The notes beneath the pieces are model-generated. The model was given only the letters and a program-made list of their open reading frames with translations. It made no database searches and was not told where the DNA came from. A DNA stretch of 64,000 nucleotides from Corbicula japonica (Eukaryota > Mollusca > Bivalvia > Venerida > Cyrenidae). Position 1 is the first letter of the stretch. The number at the start of each line of letters is the position of its first letter. Positions 16,001-28,966 of this stretch are shown here, one piece after another. The DNA lies in assembly GCA_038501625.1 (NCBI GenBank), contig JAZAYU010000012.1, forward strand, positions 11,467,338-11,531,337, written 5' to 3'. The position numbers and the translations under genes were made by a program.

Positions 16001-17533
16001 ATGCAAACCATCAAATATCAATTAAATCCTTATATTGAAACATATAAACCCAAATGAAAACCATCAAATATCAATTAAATCCTTATATTGAAACACATAA
16101 ACCCAAATGAAAACCATCAAATATCAGTTAAATCTTTATATTGAAACACATAAACCCAAATGAAAACCATCAAATATCAGTTAAATCTTTATATTGAAAC
16201 ACATAAACCCAAATGAAAACCATCAAATATCAGTTAAATCCTTATATTGAAACACATAAACCCAAATGAAAACCATCAAATATCAGTAAAATCCTTATAT
16301 TAACACATACACCCAAATGAAAACCATCAAATATCAGTTAAATCCTTATATTGAAACACATACACCCAAATGAAAACCATCAAATATCAATTAAATCCTT
16401 ATATTGAAACACATACACCCAAATGAAAACCATCAAATATCAGTTAAATCCTTATATTGAAACACATAAACCCAAATGAAAACCATCAAATATCAATTAA
16501 ATCCTTATATTGAAACACATACACCCAAATGAAAACCATCAAATATCAATTAAATCCTTATATTGAAACACATACACCCAAATGAAAACCATCAAATATC
16601 AATTAAATCCTTATATTGAAACACATACACCCAAATGAAAACCGTCAAATATCAATTAAATCCTTATATTGAAACACATACACCCAAATGAAAACCGTCA
16701 AATATCAGTTAAATCCTTATATTGAAACACATAAACCCAAATGAAAACCATCAAATATCAGTAAAATCCTTATATTGAAACACATAAACCCAAATGAAAA
16801 CCATCAAATATCAGTAAAATCCTTATATTGAAACACATAAACCCAAATGAAAACCATCAAATATCAGTAAAATCCTTATATTGAAACACATAAACCCAAA
16901 TGAAAACCATCAAATATCAGTAAAATCCTTATATTGAAACACATACACACAAATGAAAACCATCAAATATCAGTTAAATCCTTATATTGAAACACATACA
17001 CCCAAATGAAAACCGTCAAATATCAGTTAAATCCTTATATTGAAACACATACACCCAAATGAAAACCGTCAAATATCAATTAAATCCTTATATTGAAACA
17101 CATACACCCAAATGAAAACCGTCAAATATCAATTAAATCCTTATATTGAAACACATAAACCCAAATGAAAACCGTCAAATATCAGTTAAATCCTTATATT
17201 GAAACACATAAACCCAAATGAAAACCATCAAATATCAGTTAAATCCTTATATTGAAACACATAAACCCAAATGAAAACCATCAAATATCAGTTAAATCCT
17301 TATATTGAAACACATAAACCCAAATGAAAACCATCAAATATCAGTTAAATCCTTATATTGAAACACATAAACCCAAATGAAAACCATCAAATATCAGTTA
17401 AATCCTTATATTGAAACACATAAACCCAAATGAAAACCATCAAATATCAGTTAAATCCTTATATTGAAACACATAAACCCAAATGAAAACCATCAAATAT
17501 CAGTTAAATCCTTATATTGAAACACATAAACCC

Positions 17534-18067
17534 GAATGAAAACCATCAAATATCAGTTAAATCCTTATATTGAAACACATAAACCCGAATGAAAACCATC
17601 AAATATCAGTTAAATCCTTATATTGAAACACATAAACCCGAATGAAAACCATCAAATATCAGTTAAATCCTTATATTGAAACACATAAACCCGAATGAAA
17701 ACCATCAAATATCAGTTAAATCCTTATATTGAAACACATAAACCCGAATGAAAACCATCAAATATCAGTTAAATCCTTATATTGAAACACATAAACCCGA
17801 ATGAAAACCATCAAATATCAGTTAAATCCTTATATTGAAACACATAAACCCGAATGAAAACCATCAAATATCAGTTAAATCCTTATATTGAAACACATAA
17901 ACCCGAATGAAAACCATCAAATATCAGTTAAATCCTTATATTGAAACACATAAACCCGAATGAAAACCATCAAATATCAGTTAAATCCTTATATTGAAAC
18001 ACATAAACCCGAATGAAAACCATCAAATATCAGTTAAATCCTTATATTGAAACACATAAACCCGAAT
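17534..18067 (+). repeat. Homogeneous CCCGAATG monomer block, copy 1
   Basis: Eleven consecutive monomers carry CCCGAATG in place of CCCAAATG and are otherwise almost identical. The block ends in a monomer with the private change ATATGAGTT at 18081. Such uniform neighbours indicate recent local amplification of one monomer. Confidence 0.9.
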
Positions 18068-20079
18068 GAAAACCATCAAATATGAGTTAAATCCTTATAT
18101 TGAAACACATAAACCCAAATGAAAACCATCAAATATCAATTAAATCCTTATATTGAAACACATAAACCCAAATGAAAACCATCAAATATCAATTAAATCC
18201 TTATATTGAAACACATAAACCCAAATGAAAACCATCAAATTTCAATTAAATCCTTATACTGAAACACATAAACCCAAATGAAAACCATCAAATTTCAATT
18301 AAATCCTTATACTGAAACACATAAACCCAAATGAAAACCATCAAATTTCAATTAAATCCTTATACTGAAACACATAAACCCAAATGAAAACCATCAAATT
18401 TCAATTAAATCCTTATACTGAAACACATAAACCCAAATGAAAACCATCAAATTTCAATTAAATCCTTATACTGAAACACATAAACCCAAATGAAAACCAT
18501 CAAATTTCAATTAAATCCTTATACTGAAACACATAAACCCAAATGAAAACCATCAAATATCAATTAAATCCTTATACTGAAACACATAAACCCAAATGAA
18601 AACCATCAAATATCAATTAAATCCTTATACTGAAACACATAAACCCAAATGAAAACCATCAAATATCAATTAAATCCTTATACTGAAACACATAAACCCA
18701 AATGAAAACCATCAAATTTCAATTAAATCCTTATACTGAAACACATAAACCCAAATGAAAACCATCAAATATCAATTAAATCCTTATACTGAAACACATC
18801 ATAAACCCAAATGAAAACCATCAAATATCAGTAAAATCCTTATATTGAAACACATCAACCCAAATGAAAACCATCAAATATCAGTAAAATCCTTATATTG
18901 AAACACATAAACCCAAATGAAAACCATCAAATATCAGTAAAATCCTTATATTGAAACACATAAACCCAAATGAAAACCATCAAATATCAGTAAAATCCTT
19001 ATATTGAAACACATACACACAAATGAAAACCATCAAATATCAGTTAAATCCTTATATTGAAACACATACACCCAAATGAAAACCGTCAAATATCAGTTAA
19101 ATCCTTATATTGAAACACATACACCCAAATGAAAACCGTCAAATATCAATTAAATCCTTATATTGAAACACATACACCCAAATGAAAACCGTCAAATATC
19201 AATTAAATCCTTATACTGAAACACATAAACCCAAATGCAAACCATCAAATATCAATTAAATCCTTATACTGAAACACATAAACCCAAATGAAAACCATCA
19301 AATATCAATTAAATCCTTATATTGAAACACATAAACCCAAATGAAAACCATCAAATATCAGTTAAATCTTTATATTGAAACACATAAACCCAAATGAAAA
19401 CCATCAAATATCAGTAAAATCCTTATATTGAAACACATAAACCCAAATGAAAACCATCAAATATCAGTAAAATCCTTATATTGAAACACATACACACAAA
19501 TGAAAACCATCAAATATCAGTTAAATCCTTATATTGAAACACATACACCCAAATGAAAACCGTCAAATATCAGTTAAATCCTTATATTGAAACACATACA
19601 CCCAAATGAAAACCGTCAAATATCAATTAAATCCTTATATTGAAACACATACACCCAAATGAAAACCGTCAAATATCAATTAAATCCTTATATTGAAACA
19701 CATAAACCCAAATGAAAACCGTCAAATATCAGTTAAATCCTTATATTGAAACACATAAACCCAAATGAAAACCGTCAAATATCAGTTAAATCCTTATATT
19801 GAAACACATAAACCCAAATGAAAACCATCAAATATCAGTTAAATCCTTATATTGAAACACATAAACCCAAATGAAAACCATCAAATATCAGTTAAATCCT
19901 TATATTGAAACACATAAACCCAAATGAAAACCATCAAATATCAGTTAAATCCTTATATTGAAACACATAAACCCAAATGAAAACCATCAAATATCAGTTA
20001 AATCCTTATATTGAAACACATAAACCCAAATGAAAACCATCAAATATCAGTTAAATCCTTATATTGAAACACATAAACC

Positions 20080-20720
20080 CGAATGAAAACCATCAAATAT
20101 CAGTTAAATCCTTATATTGAAACACATAAACCCGAATGAAAACCATCAAATATCAGTTAAATCCTTATATTGAAACACATAAACCCGAATGAAAACCATC
20201 AAATATCAGTTAAATCCTTATATTGAAACACATAAACCCGAATGAAAACCATCAAATATCAGTTAAATCCTTATATTGAAACACATAAACCCGAATGAAA
20301 ACCATCAAATATCAGTTAAATCCTTATATTGAAACACATAAACCCGAATGAAAACCATCAAATATCAGTTAAATCCTTATATTGAAACACATAAACCCGA
20401 ATGAAAACCATCAAATATCAGTTAAATCCTTATATTGAAACACATAAACCCGAATGAAAACCATCAAATATCAGTTAAATCCTTATATTGAAACACATAA
20501 ACCCGAATGAAAACCATCAAATATCAGTTAAATCCTTATATTGAAACACATAAACCCGAATGAAAACCATCAAATATCAGTTAAATCCTTATATTGAAAC
20601 ACATAAACCCGAATGAAAACCATCAAATATCAGTTAAATCCTTATATTGAAACACATAAACCCGAATGAAAACCATCAAATATCAGTTAAATCCTTATAT
20701 TGAAACACATAAACCCGAAT
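20080..20720 (+). repeat. Homogeneous CCCGAATG monomer block, copy 2
   Basis: Thirteen consecutive CCCGAATG monomers again end in the private ATATGAGTT change, at 20734. The distance from the first ATATGAGTT is 2653 bp, which is 50 monomers plus 3. The extra 3 bases match the CACATCATAAACCC insertion seen once in each segment (near 18797 and 21609). The whole 2.65-kb segment was duplicated, and the copies later differed by a few monomers. Confidence 0.9.
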
Positions 20721-23079
20721 GAAAACCATCAAATATGAGTTAAATCCTTATATTGAAACACATAAACCCAAATGAAAACCATCAAATATCAATTAAATCC
20801 TTATATTGAAACACATAAACCCAAATGAAAACCATCAAATATCAATTAAATCCTTATATTGAAACACATAAACCCAAATGAAAACCATCAAATATCAATT
20901 AAATCCTTATATTGAAACACATAAACCCAAATGAAAACCATCAAATATCAATTAAATCCTTATATTGAAACACATAAACCCAAATGAAAACCATCAAATA
21001 TCAATTAAATCCTTATATTGAAACACATAAACCCAAATGAAAACCATCAAATATCAATTAAATCCTTATGCTGAAACACATAAACCCAAATGAAAACCAT
21101 CAAATTTCAATTAAATCCTTATACTGAAACACATAAACCCAAATGAAAACCATCAAATTTCAATTAAATCCTTATACTGAAACACATAAACCCAAATGAA
21201 AACCATCAAATTTCAATTAAATCCTTATACTGAAACACATAAACCCAAATGAAAACCATCAAATTTCAATTAAATCCTTATACTGAAACACATAAACCCA
21301 AATGAAAACCATCAAATTTCAATTAAATCCTTATACTGAAACACATAAACCCAAATGAAAACCATCAAATATCAATTAAATCCTTATACTGAAACACATA
21401 AACCCAAATGAAAACCATCAAATATCAATTAAATCCTTATACTGAAACACATAAACCCAAATGAAAACCATCAAATATCAATTAAATCCTTATACTGAAA
21501 CACATAAACCCAAATGAAAACCATCAAATTTCAATTAAATCCTTATACTGAAACACATAAACCCAAATGAAAACCATCAAATATCAATTAAATCCTTATA
21601 CTGAAACACATCATAAACCCAAATGAAAACCATCAAATATCAGTAAAATCCTTATATTGAAACACATAAACCCAAATGAAAACCATCAAATATCAGTAAA
21701 ATCCTTATATTGAAACACATAAACCCAAATGAAAACCATCAAATATCTGTAAAATCCTTATATTGAAACACATAAACCCAAATGAAAACCATCAAATATC
21801 AGTAAAATCCTTATATTGAAACACATACACACAAATGAAAACCATCAAATATCAGTTAAATCCTTATATTGAAACACATACACCCAAATGAAAACCGTCA
21901 AATATCAGTTAAATCCTTATATTGAAACACATACACCCAAATGAAAACCGTCAAATATCAATTAAATCCTTATATTGAAACACATACACCCAAATGAAAA
22001 CCGTCAAATATCAATTAAATCCTTATACTGAAACACATAAACCCAAATGCAAACCATCAAATATCAATTAAATCCTTATAGTGAAACACATAAACCCAAA
22101 TGCAAACCATCAAATATCAGTTAAATCCTTATATTGAAACACATAAACCCAAATGAAAACCATCAAATATCAGTTAAATCTTTATATTGAAACACATAAA
22201 CCCAAATGAAAACCATCAAATATCAGTTAAATCTTTATATTGAAACACATAAACCCAAATGAAAACCATCAAATATCAGTTAAATCCTTATATTGAAACA
22301 CATAAACCCAAATGAAAACCATCAAATATCAGTAAAATCCTTATATTAACACATAAACCCAAATGAAAACCATCAAATATCAGTTAAATCCTTATATTGA
22401 AACACATAAACCCAAATGAAAACCATCAAATATCAGTTAAATCCTTATATTGAAACACATACACCCAAATGAAAACCATCAAATATCAGTTAAATCCTTA
22501 TATTGAAACACATAAACCCAAATGAAAACCATCAAATATCAATTAAATCCTTATATTGAAACACATACACCCAAATGAAAACCATCAAATATCAATTAAA
22601 TCCTTATATTGAAACACATACACCCAAATGAAAACCGTCAAATATCAATTAAATCCTTATATTGAAACACATACACCCAAATGAAAACCGTCAAATATCA
22701 GTTAAATCCTTATATTGAAACACATAAACCCAAATGAAAACCGTCAAATATCAGTTAAATCCTTATATTGAAACACATAAACCCAAATGAAAACCATCAA
22801 ATATCAGTTAAATCCTTATATTGAAACACATAAACCCAAATGAAAACCATCAAATATCAGTAAAATCCTTATATTGAACCACATAAACCCAAATGAAAAC
22901 CATCAAATATCAATTAAATCCTTATATTGAAACACATAAACCCAAATGAAAACCATCAAATATCAATTAAATCCTTATATTGAAACACATAAACCCAAAT
23001 GAAAACCATCAAATATCAATTAAATCCTTATATTGAAACACATAAACCCAAATGAAAACCATCAAATATCAATTAAATC

Positions 23080-25587
23080 CTTATACTGAAACACATAAAC
23101 CCAAATGAAAACCATCAAATATCAATTAAATCCTTATACTGAAACACATAAACCCAAATGAAAACCATCAAATATCAATTAAATCCTTATACTGAAACAC
23201 ATAAACCCAAATGAAAACCATCAAATATCAATTAAATCCTTATACTGAAACACATAAACCCAAATGAAAACCATCAAATATCAATTAAATCCTTATACTG
23301 AAACACATAAACCCAAATGAAAACCATCAAATATCAATTAAATCCTTATACTGAAACACATAAACCCAAATGAAAACCATCAAATATCAATTAAATCCTT
23401 ATACTGAAACACATAAACCCAAATGAAAACCATCAAATATCAATTAAATCCTTATACTGAAACACATAAACCCAAATGAAAACCATCAAATATCAATTAA
23501 ATCCTTATACTGAAACACATAAACCCAAATGAAAACCATCAAATATCAATTAAATCCTTATACTGAAACACATAAACCCAAATGAAAACCATCAAATATC
23601 AATTAAATCCTTATACTGAAACACATAAACCCAAATGAAAACCATCAAATATCAATTAAATCCTTATACTGAAACACATAAACCCAAATGAAAACCATCA
23701 AATATCAATTAAATCCTTATACTGAAACACATAAACCCAAATGAAAACCATCAAATTTCAATTAAATCCTTATACTGAAACACATAAACCCAAATGAAAA
23801 CCATCAAATATCAATTAAATCCTTATACTGAAACACATAAACCCAAATGAAAACCATCAAATATCAATTAAATCCTTATACTGAAACACATAAACCCAAA
23901 TGAAAACCATCAAATATCAATTAAATCCTTATACTGAAACACATAAACCCAAATGAAAACCATCAAATATCAATTAAATCCTTATACTGAAACACATAAA
24001 CCCAAATGAAAACCATCAAATATCAATTAAATCCTTATACTGAAACACATAAACCCAAATGAAAACCATCAAATATCAATTAAATCCTTATACTGAAACA
24101 CATAAACCCAAATGAAAACCATCAAATATCAATTAAATCCTTATACTGAAACACATAAACCCAAATGAAAACCATCAAATTTCAATTAAATCCTTATACT
24201 GAAACACATAAACCCAAATGAAAACCATCAAATATCAATTAAATCCTTATACTGAAACACATAAACCCAAATGAAAACCATCAAATATCAATTAAATCCT
24301 TATACTGAAACACATAAACCCAAATGAAAACCATCAAATATCAATTAAATCCTTATACTGAAACACATAAACCCAAATGAAAACCATCAAATATCAATTA
24401 AATCCTTATACTGAAACACATAAACCCAAATGAAAACCATCAAATATCAATTAAATCCTTATACTGAAACACATAAACCCAAATGAAAACCATCAAATAT
24501 CAATTAAATCCTTATACTGAAACACATAAACCCAAATGAAAACCATCAAATATCAATTAAATCCTTATACTGAAACACATAAACCCAAATGAAAACCATC
24601 AAATATCAATTAAATCCTTATACTGAAACACATAAACCCAAATGAAAACCATCAAATATCAATTAAATCCTTATACTGAAACACATAAACCCAAATGAAA
24701 ACCATCAAATATCAATTAAATCCTTATACTGAAACACATAAACCCAAATGAAAACCATCAAATATCAATTAAATCCTTATACTGAAACACATAAACCCAA
24801 ATGAAAAACATCAAATATCAATTAAATCCTTATACTGAAACACATAAACCCAAATGAAAAACATCAAATATCAATTAAATCCTTATACTGAACCACATAA
24901 ACCCAAATGAAAACCATCAAATATCAATTAATTCCTTATACTGAACCACATAAACCCAAATGAAAACCATCAAATATCAATTAAATCCTTATACTGAAAC
25001 ACATAAACCCAAATGAAAACCATCAAATATCAATTAAATCCTTATACTGAACCACATAAACCCAAATGAAAACCATCAAATATCAATTAAATCCTTATAC
25101 TGAAACACATAAACCCAAATGAAAACCATCAAATATCAATTAAATCCTTATACTGAACCACATAAACCCAAATGAAAACCATCAAATATCAATTAAATCC
25201 TTATACTGAAACACATAAACCCAAATGAAAACCATCAAATATCAATTAAATCCTTATACTGAAACACATAAACCCAAATGAAAACCATCAAATATCAATT
25301 AAATCCTTATACTGAAACACATAAACCCAAATGAAAACCATCAAATATCAATTAAATCCTGATACTGAAACACATAAACCCAAATGAAAACCATCAAATA
25401 TCAATTAAATCCTGATACTGAAACACATAAACCCAAATGAAAACCATCAAATATCAATTAAATCCTTATACTGAAACACATAAACCCAAATGAAAACCAT
25501 CAAATATCAATTAAATCCTTATACTGAAACACATAAACCCAAATGAAAACCATCAAATATCAATTAAATCCTTATACTGAAACACAT
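23080..25587 (+). repeat. Uniform TTATACTG monomers at the right end of the array
   Basis: In the last 2.5 kb nearly every monomer reads TTATACTGAAACAC rather than TTATATTGAAACAC, with AATTAAATCC rather than AGTTAAATCC. Scattered private changes (GAACCACAT near 24890-25150, CCTGATACTG near 25360-25410) appear in small clusters. The left half of the array mixes variants much more. The right end is thus a separately homogenised domain. Confidence 0.85.
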
Positions 25588-25595
25588 ATTATAAA

Positions 25596-25766
25596 TACTA
25601 TAGAAATTATGAGAAGAATTCTTTTTTTTTTTTGAATGGCTGTTGGAACGACCATGTTGACGACAAAGTGAATGACAGCAATGGTTCTACCAGCTAATTA
25701 TATGCTTGTCAACGTCACACTCAAAACATTGTGCATGGTCCAATTTATTGTGAGCGGCTTTTACTG
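25596..25766 (-). mobile_element. P1 palindromic element, outer arm beyond the array
   Basis: Reverse-complementing 56441-56625 gives the same ordered blocks seen here. They are AGAAGAATT, then GAATGGCTGTTGGAAC, then GTTGACGACAAAG, then CGTCACAC/TCAAAACAT, then CAATTTATTGTGAGCGGC, and finally TACTG. The sequence leaves the last satellite monomer through ATTATAAATACTATAG and ends at CTG followed by TA (25767-25768). CAGT termini next to TA are the pattern of Tc1/mariner/pogo-type elements. Together with bases 1-83 this shows the satellite sitting inside one P1 arm. Confidence 0.75.
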
Positions 25767-25872
25767 TAACTGTCTGTAAAAGTAATATGTCATACTGCAC
25801 ACCATCAGAAATTATGGTTGGTTAAGTGAATAAGACTTCATTGTAGAAGTCAGCATTGAAGTGTAAATACTA

Positions 25873-26121
25873 TTAGCAAGCGGTACAGTCATTCACATAA
25901 TTAGATCTATAAAGAACTTTGTCATTATTTTGCAGCCTGAAACCTGAGATGTAAGCTACCTGCCCAGTGTGGGATGTCATCCTGACTTGTAAAACATGAC
26001 TGTGAAATTTACTGCTGTCCGGCCCTGTAATTTTGTCCAGAGACAACTTGACCAAAGAGTCGCCGTTCAAGGTAAGCACCATATGCCATATAAGTCTGAC
26101 GAGATGTATCGTTAGTCGCAT
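25873..26121 (-). CDS. Candidate terminal exon of an unidentified gene
   Basis: The minus strand is open for 82 codons to a TAA at 25873-25875. From about residue 17 it reads like ordinary protein, including LNGDSLVKLSLDKITGPD and TSHTGQVAYISGFRLQNN, with few of the runs typical of AT-rich chance frames. A possible splice acceptor on this strand (CTCGTCAG) ends near 26097, so the ATG at 26121 need not be the true start. No family is recognised. It begins 107 bp beyond the end of the P1 element. No poly(A) signal was found just downstream on the minus strand. A plus-strand frame overlaps it, so chance remains a serious alternative. Confidence 0.3.
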   Translation of the reverse strand: MRLTIHLVRLIWHMVLTLNGDSLVKLSLDKITGPDSSKFHSHVLQVRMTSHTGQVAYISGFRLQNNDKVLYRSNYVNDCTAC

Positions 26122-27639
26122 GATTTATTGGGGACACCCAAGCATTGATTACAACAATTTCTTTAAGTGTTGGTTTAAGCGAAACCCTAATTGTACTAAT
26201 TGGTATGCATCTTGATAGTCACATGACCAGTTCAAGTGGGTTTATGGGAAGGGTTCTTCATGTTTTATTGTGGCAGGGACTAAGGGTCAATTATACATGG
26301 CAGAGTATATGGTGAGGGCAAATAGGGTTCAGTTTGTTTGATGGTCATTAAAGAAAGACAGTGATGGCTTGTTCTGTTTGAAACAAGTGGCCGGTGTTAG
26401 CGGGAGCTTAACCTGTCAGGTTGATAGCAGAAGTGTTAATGAAAAGCATGAATGTTTGCACAGGGAAGGTACCAAGTCCTCAAGACTAGTTGAGTAGGTT
26501 GAAAAGATGTTTTAAAGTCTATTAGAAATAACCATCACAAAAAAGTTACTGTCCAAACTAGAAAGTTTACAGAATCAACACTGTTCACTTTTTAGTCAGA
26601 AATAACCTAATGAATCTAAAAGCGAACAGTAGATACTGATCAGATGGCACATGTGATTAATATGTGCTAAATATCATTTTTAATTCAATAAATGGAAAAC
26701 ATGATTTGTTTCAAAACAATAAATACTGTGAACTGTTACTGTGTAACCCAAAAACTACTATGAATTCATTGGTCACTAGTGGGGTACTTATTTTTATGGA
26801 TTCCTATATCAATCCATAAAGTTAATTCCATCCATCTGTCATGAAAACTCAACATTGACAATAACTTTGCAATTCTTAATATTTCTTGTTTTGTAGGGAT
26901 GTATAAACTGAGAAGTAAACACTGTAGACCCTGATCAGATCTTATAAGCAGGCTGACAAGAGTCTACACTGGTTGTAAATGAAACATGTGTGGTGACCAC
27001 TGCTTCAAGGCTTGTGGAATGATGATAATAATAATTTGTGACAGAACATACAGTTTGACACATTAATGGTTGGGAAAATGTGATCTAACTGAACCAGTCC
27101 AAAGGTAAGAACCGAGATAGACACATCTAACATAGAATTACAGCATCCAGGTTATTGCGCAATAATAGGGGGCGTGGAAGTCCAACCAGGTTTTAATACA
27201 ACTGCAATATACCAGGGTAGTAATTTAGAATGGAGGTTACATCATGTCTTTGAAATATGTATGACATTTTCATTTTGACTAAATTAAAGGCCATGGCTAT
27301 GAGATTATGTTGAAATAAATTTCCTCCTACCCAGTAATTGAGGGAGCATCTTGCTGGTTTACGGCCTAATTAAAGCTATGTGCCTGATCACCTTTTGTTT
27401 GATTGGGTGGTGAGGTTGAATTACAAAATTTATATTCAAGAAAATTACTGTTTGCTTGAAAAGCAAACACTGTCTTCTTGAGCTTTGTTGTAAATGCATC
27501 TTAAATTGAATGTTTGACTAATTTTTAGTCGGTCAACATTTATACTAAATAATTTTCGGCCAATGGGCAATTTGTTTCATCTACTCTGGTCACACATGCA
27601 TTAAAATGCCTGTATAGTGTGTTCACCCTTTTACTTTAT
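26122..27639. other. Non-coding stretch with M1 fragments
   Basis: No convincing gene is visible. Pieces of the M1 MITE occur at about 26577-26665 (CACTGTTCACTTTTTAGTCAG, AAGCGAACAG, GATCAGATGGCAC) and about 26925-26980 (GTAGACCCTGATCAGATC). The rest is unassigned AT-rich sequence. Confidence 0.6.
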
Positions 27640-27750
27640 TTATACAGGTTTTATTGTGTGCCAGCTGATCTGGATCTATGCTGGTTGCTCTTTGGTTAGA
27701 TCTATTCTAATGAATCAAAGGCAAACAGTGCTGATCCTGATCAGATGGCA
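27640..27750. mobile_element. M1 MITE fragment
   Basis: Contains CAGCTGATCTGGATCTATG, a middle segment ATTCTAATGAATCAAAGGC and CCTGATCAGATGGCA. Both ends are degraded. Confidence 0.7.
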
Positions 27751-28406
27751 TGATTTTTTTTATTGTTCAAAGTACAATGATGAGTGCAGGTGGCTCTTTA
27801 ATTTTTAAATAAATAATGCTTGCAGTTTCACTTGCTTTCTGAAAGGACAGATGCTTGTCAAATTTCTGTCGGAAAAATATCCACAAAACATATGCTGTCT
27901 TGTCATAGAAAATAGATTTATCAAACATGCTAACTCATTGTTGTTTATATTTACTGATTTTGAATAATCACTTTTTAACAACTGACCATTACATTGTATG
28001 TGATCGTTTTGATGTCATAAAATATGCACCTCGATAAACGACCCATCAGAAAGGTAATGCGTTTTATCTGCTTAATATTTCAAAGGTGGGTATTTGATTA
28101 ATCATATTTTTATTCAGATAATAAAAGCTTGTACCAAGCAACATGCTGTAAAAAGAGATTTTTTATTCAAAAATAATAGGATTTAGTAGGATTTGAATTA
28201 TTGGTCACCTGAATGTTTAAAGTATGTAATTTCACAGAGCTGTGAATTTGAGGAGATGGTATAATGTATTGGGTTGGCCTCGTGCTGGGTCTAAAGGACC
28301 GATTAGGGGAGAATCTGTTTAGATTTTTAATGAGTAGTTATCCTGTCATATTCTGTAATAAAAATGGAGAGGTTATTTCTTTGAAAATATTTATCTGATG
28401 TGAAAT

Positions 28407-28508
28407 GTTCATGTTTATAGCAGTTTTGATGTTGGCAATTCTAAAGTGATTAACATTGTTCATGTTTATAGCAGTTTTGATGTTGGCAATTCTAAAATGA
28501 TTAACATT
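28407..28508 (+). repeat. 51-bp tandem duplication
   Basis: Two adjacent copies begin GTTCATGTTTATAGCAG at 28407 and 28458. They differ at one or two bases (AAAGTG against AAAATG), so the duplication is recent. Confidence 0.95.
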
Positions 28509-28533
28509 TATTTTATCAGCATTTGCAGATCCA

Positions 28534-28570
28534 AAGGGGGTTCAGTCACAAGGGTTGCCGGAACCCCCTT
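28534..28570. repeat. Short perfect hairpin
   Basis: AAGGGGGTTC at 28534-28543 pairs exactly with GAACCCCCTT at 28561-28570 across a 17-base spacer. It is probably an inner part of an unrecognised repeat. Confidence 0.7.
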
Positions 28571-28723
28571 GTTGGGCAGCTTTATTTAATGTTCAAGGGG
28601 ACTTTTGTCAGAGAGTTGGAGATTATTATGTAACTACCCTAAAACGGCCATAAATCAACCCAATTTATGTAAATTTTGCATCTGACTCTGATCAGGTTTT
28701 GTAAATTTTATCTGGTACAATAT

Positions 28724-28966
28724 TTAACCATTTACTCCACGGGACCATGCACATAAACAGATATCGATCCAAATCAGCCTAATACATGCCTGGCACATCT
28801 ATGCCATCTGATTAAGACCTAAACAGTTTGCTTTAAGAGTCATTAGGCTATTTCTGACAAATATGCCACTTGTGCAGATCCAGATCAGATGGCACAAATG
28901 TGCCAGCTGATCTTGATCTATCCCAGTCGCACATGCATTAAAACGAGTATGTAAAGTAAAGGGTTA
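28724..28966. mobile_element. M1 MITE, near full length
   Basis: Starts TTAACCATTTACTCC and ends AGTAAAGGGTTA, the expected inverted ends. Both inner GATC-rich hairpins are present (GGCACATCTATGCCATCTG and GGCACAAATGTGCCAGC). Confidence 0.85.

Larger units (their letters stand above)
84..25595 (+). repeat. 25.5-kb satellite array, 53-bp monomer
   Basis: About 468 head-to-tail monomers run without a break except for the inserted element at 4806-5494. The standard unit is 53 bp: it starts at CCCAAATG, passes through ACCATCAAATATC and TTAAATCCTTATA, and ends in GAAACACATAAA. Period 53 was counted directly, for example 2401 to 2454. A 58-bp form containing CACATATTATAAA is found in the first monomers, again around 510-700, and at the last unit. 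A 51-bp form lacking GA (TTATATTAACACAT) recurs throughout. The unit is about 28% GC and rich in short A-tracts. It holds no open frame because 53 is not a multiple of three and every frame meets stops. Array function is unknown; pericentromeric, subtelomeric and interstitial placement are all possible. Confidence 0.97.

Noticed and set aside
84..25595. CRISPR array
   Set aside because: The repeats are directly contiguous with no unique spacers, the surroundings are eukaryotic-type, and no cas genes are present.
84..25595. Centromeric satellite with a CENP-B-type box
   Set aside because: No motif resembling the mammalian CENP-B box was found in the monomer. Chromosomal position cannot be judged from the sequence.
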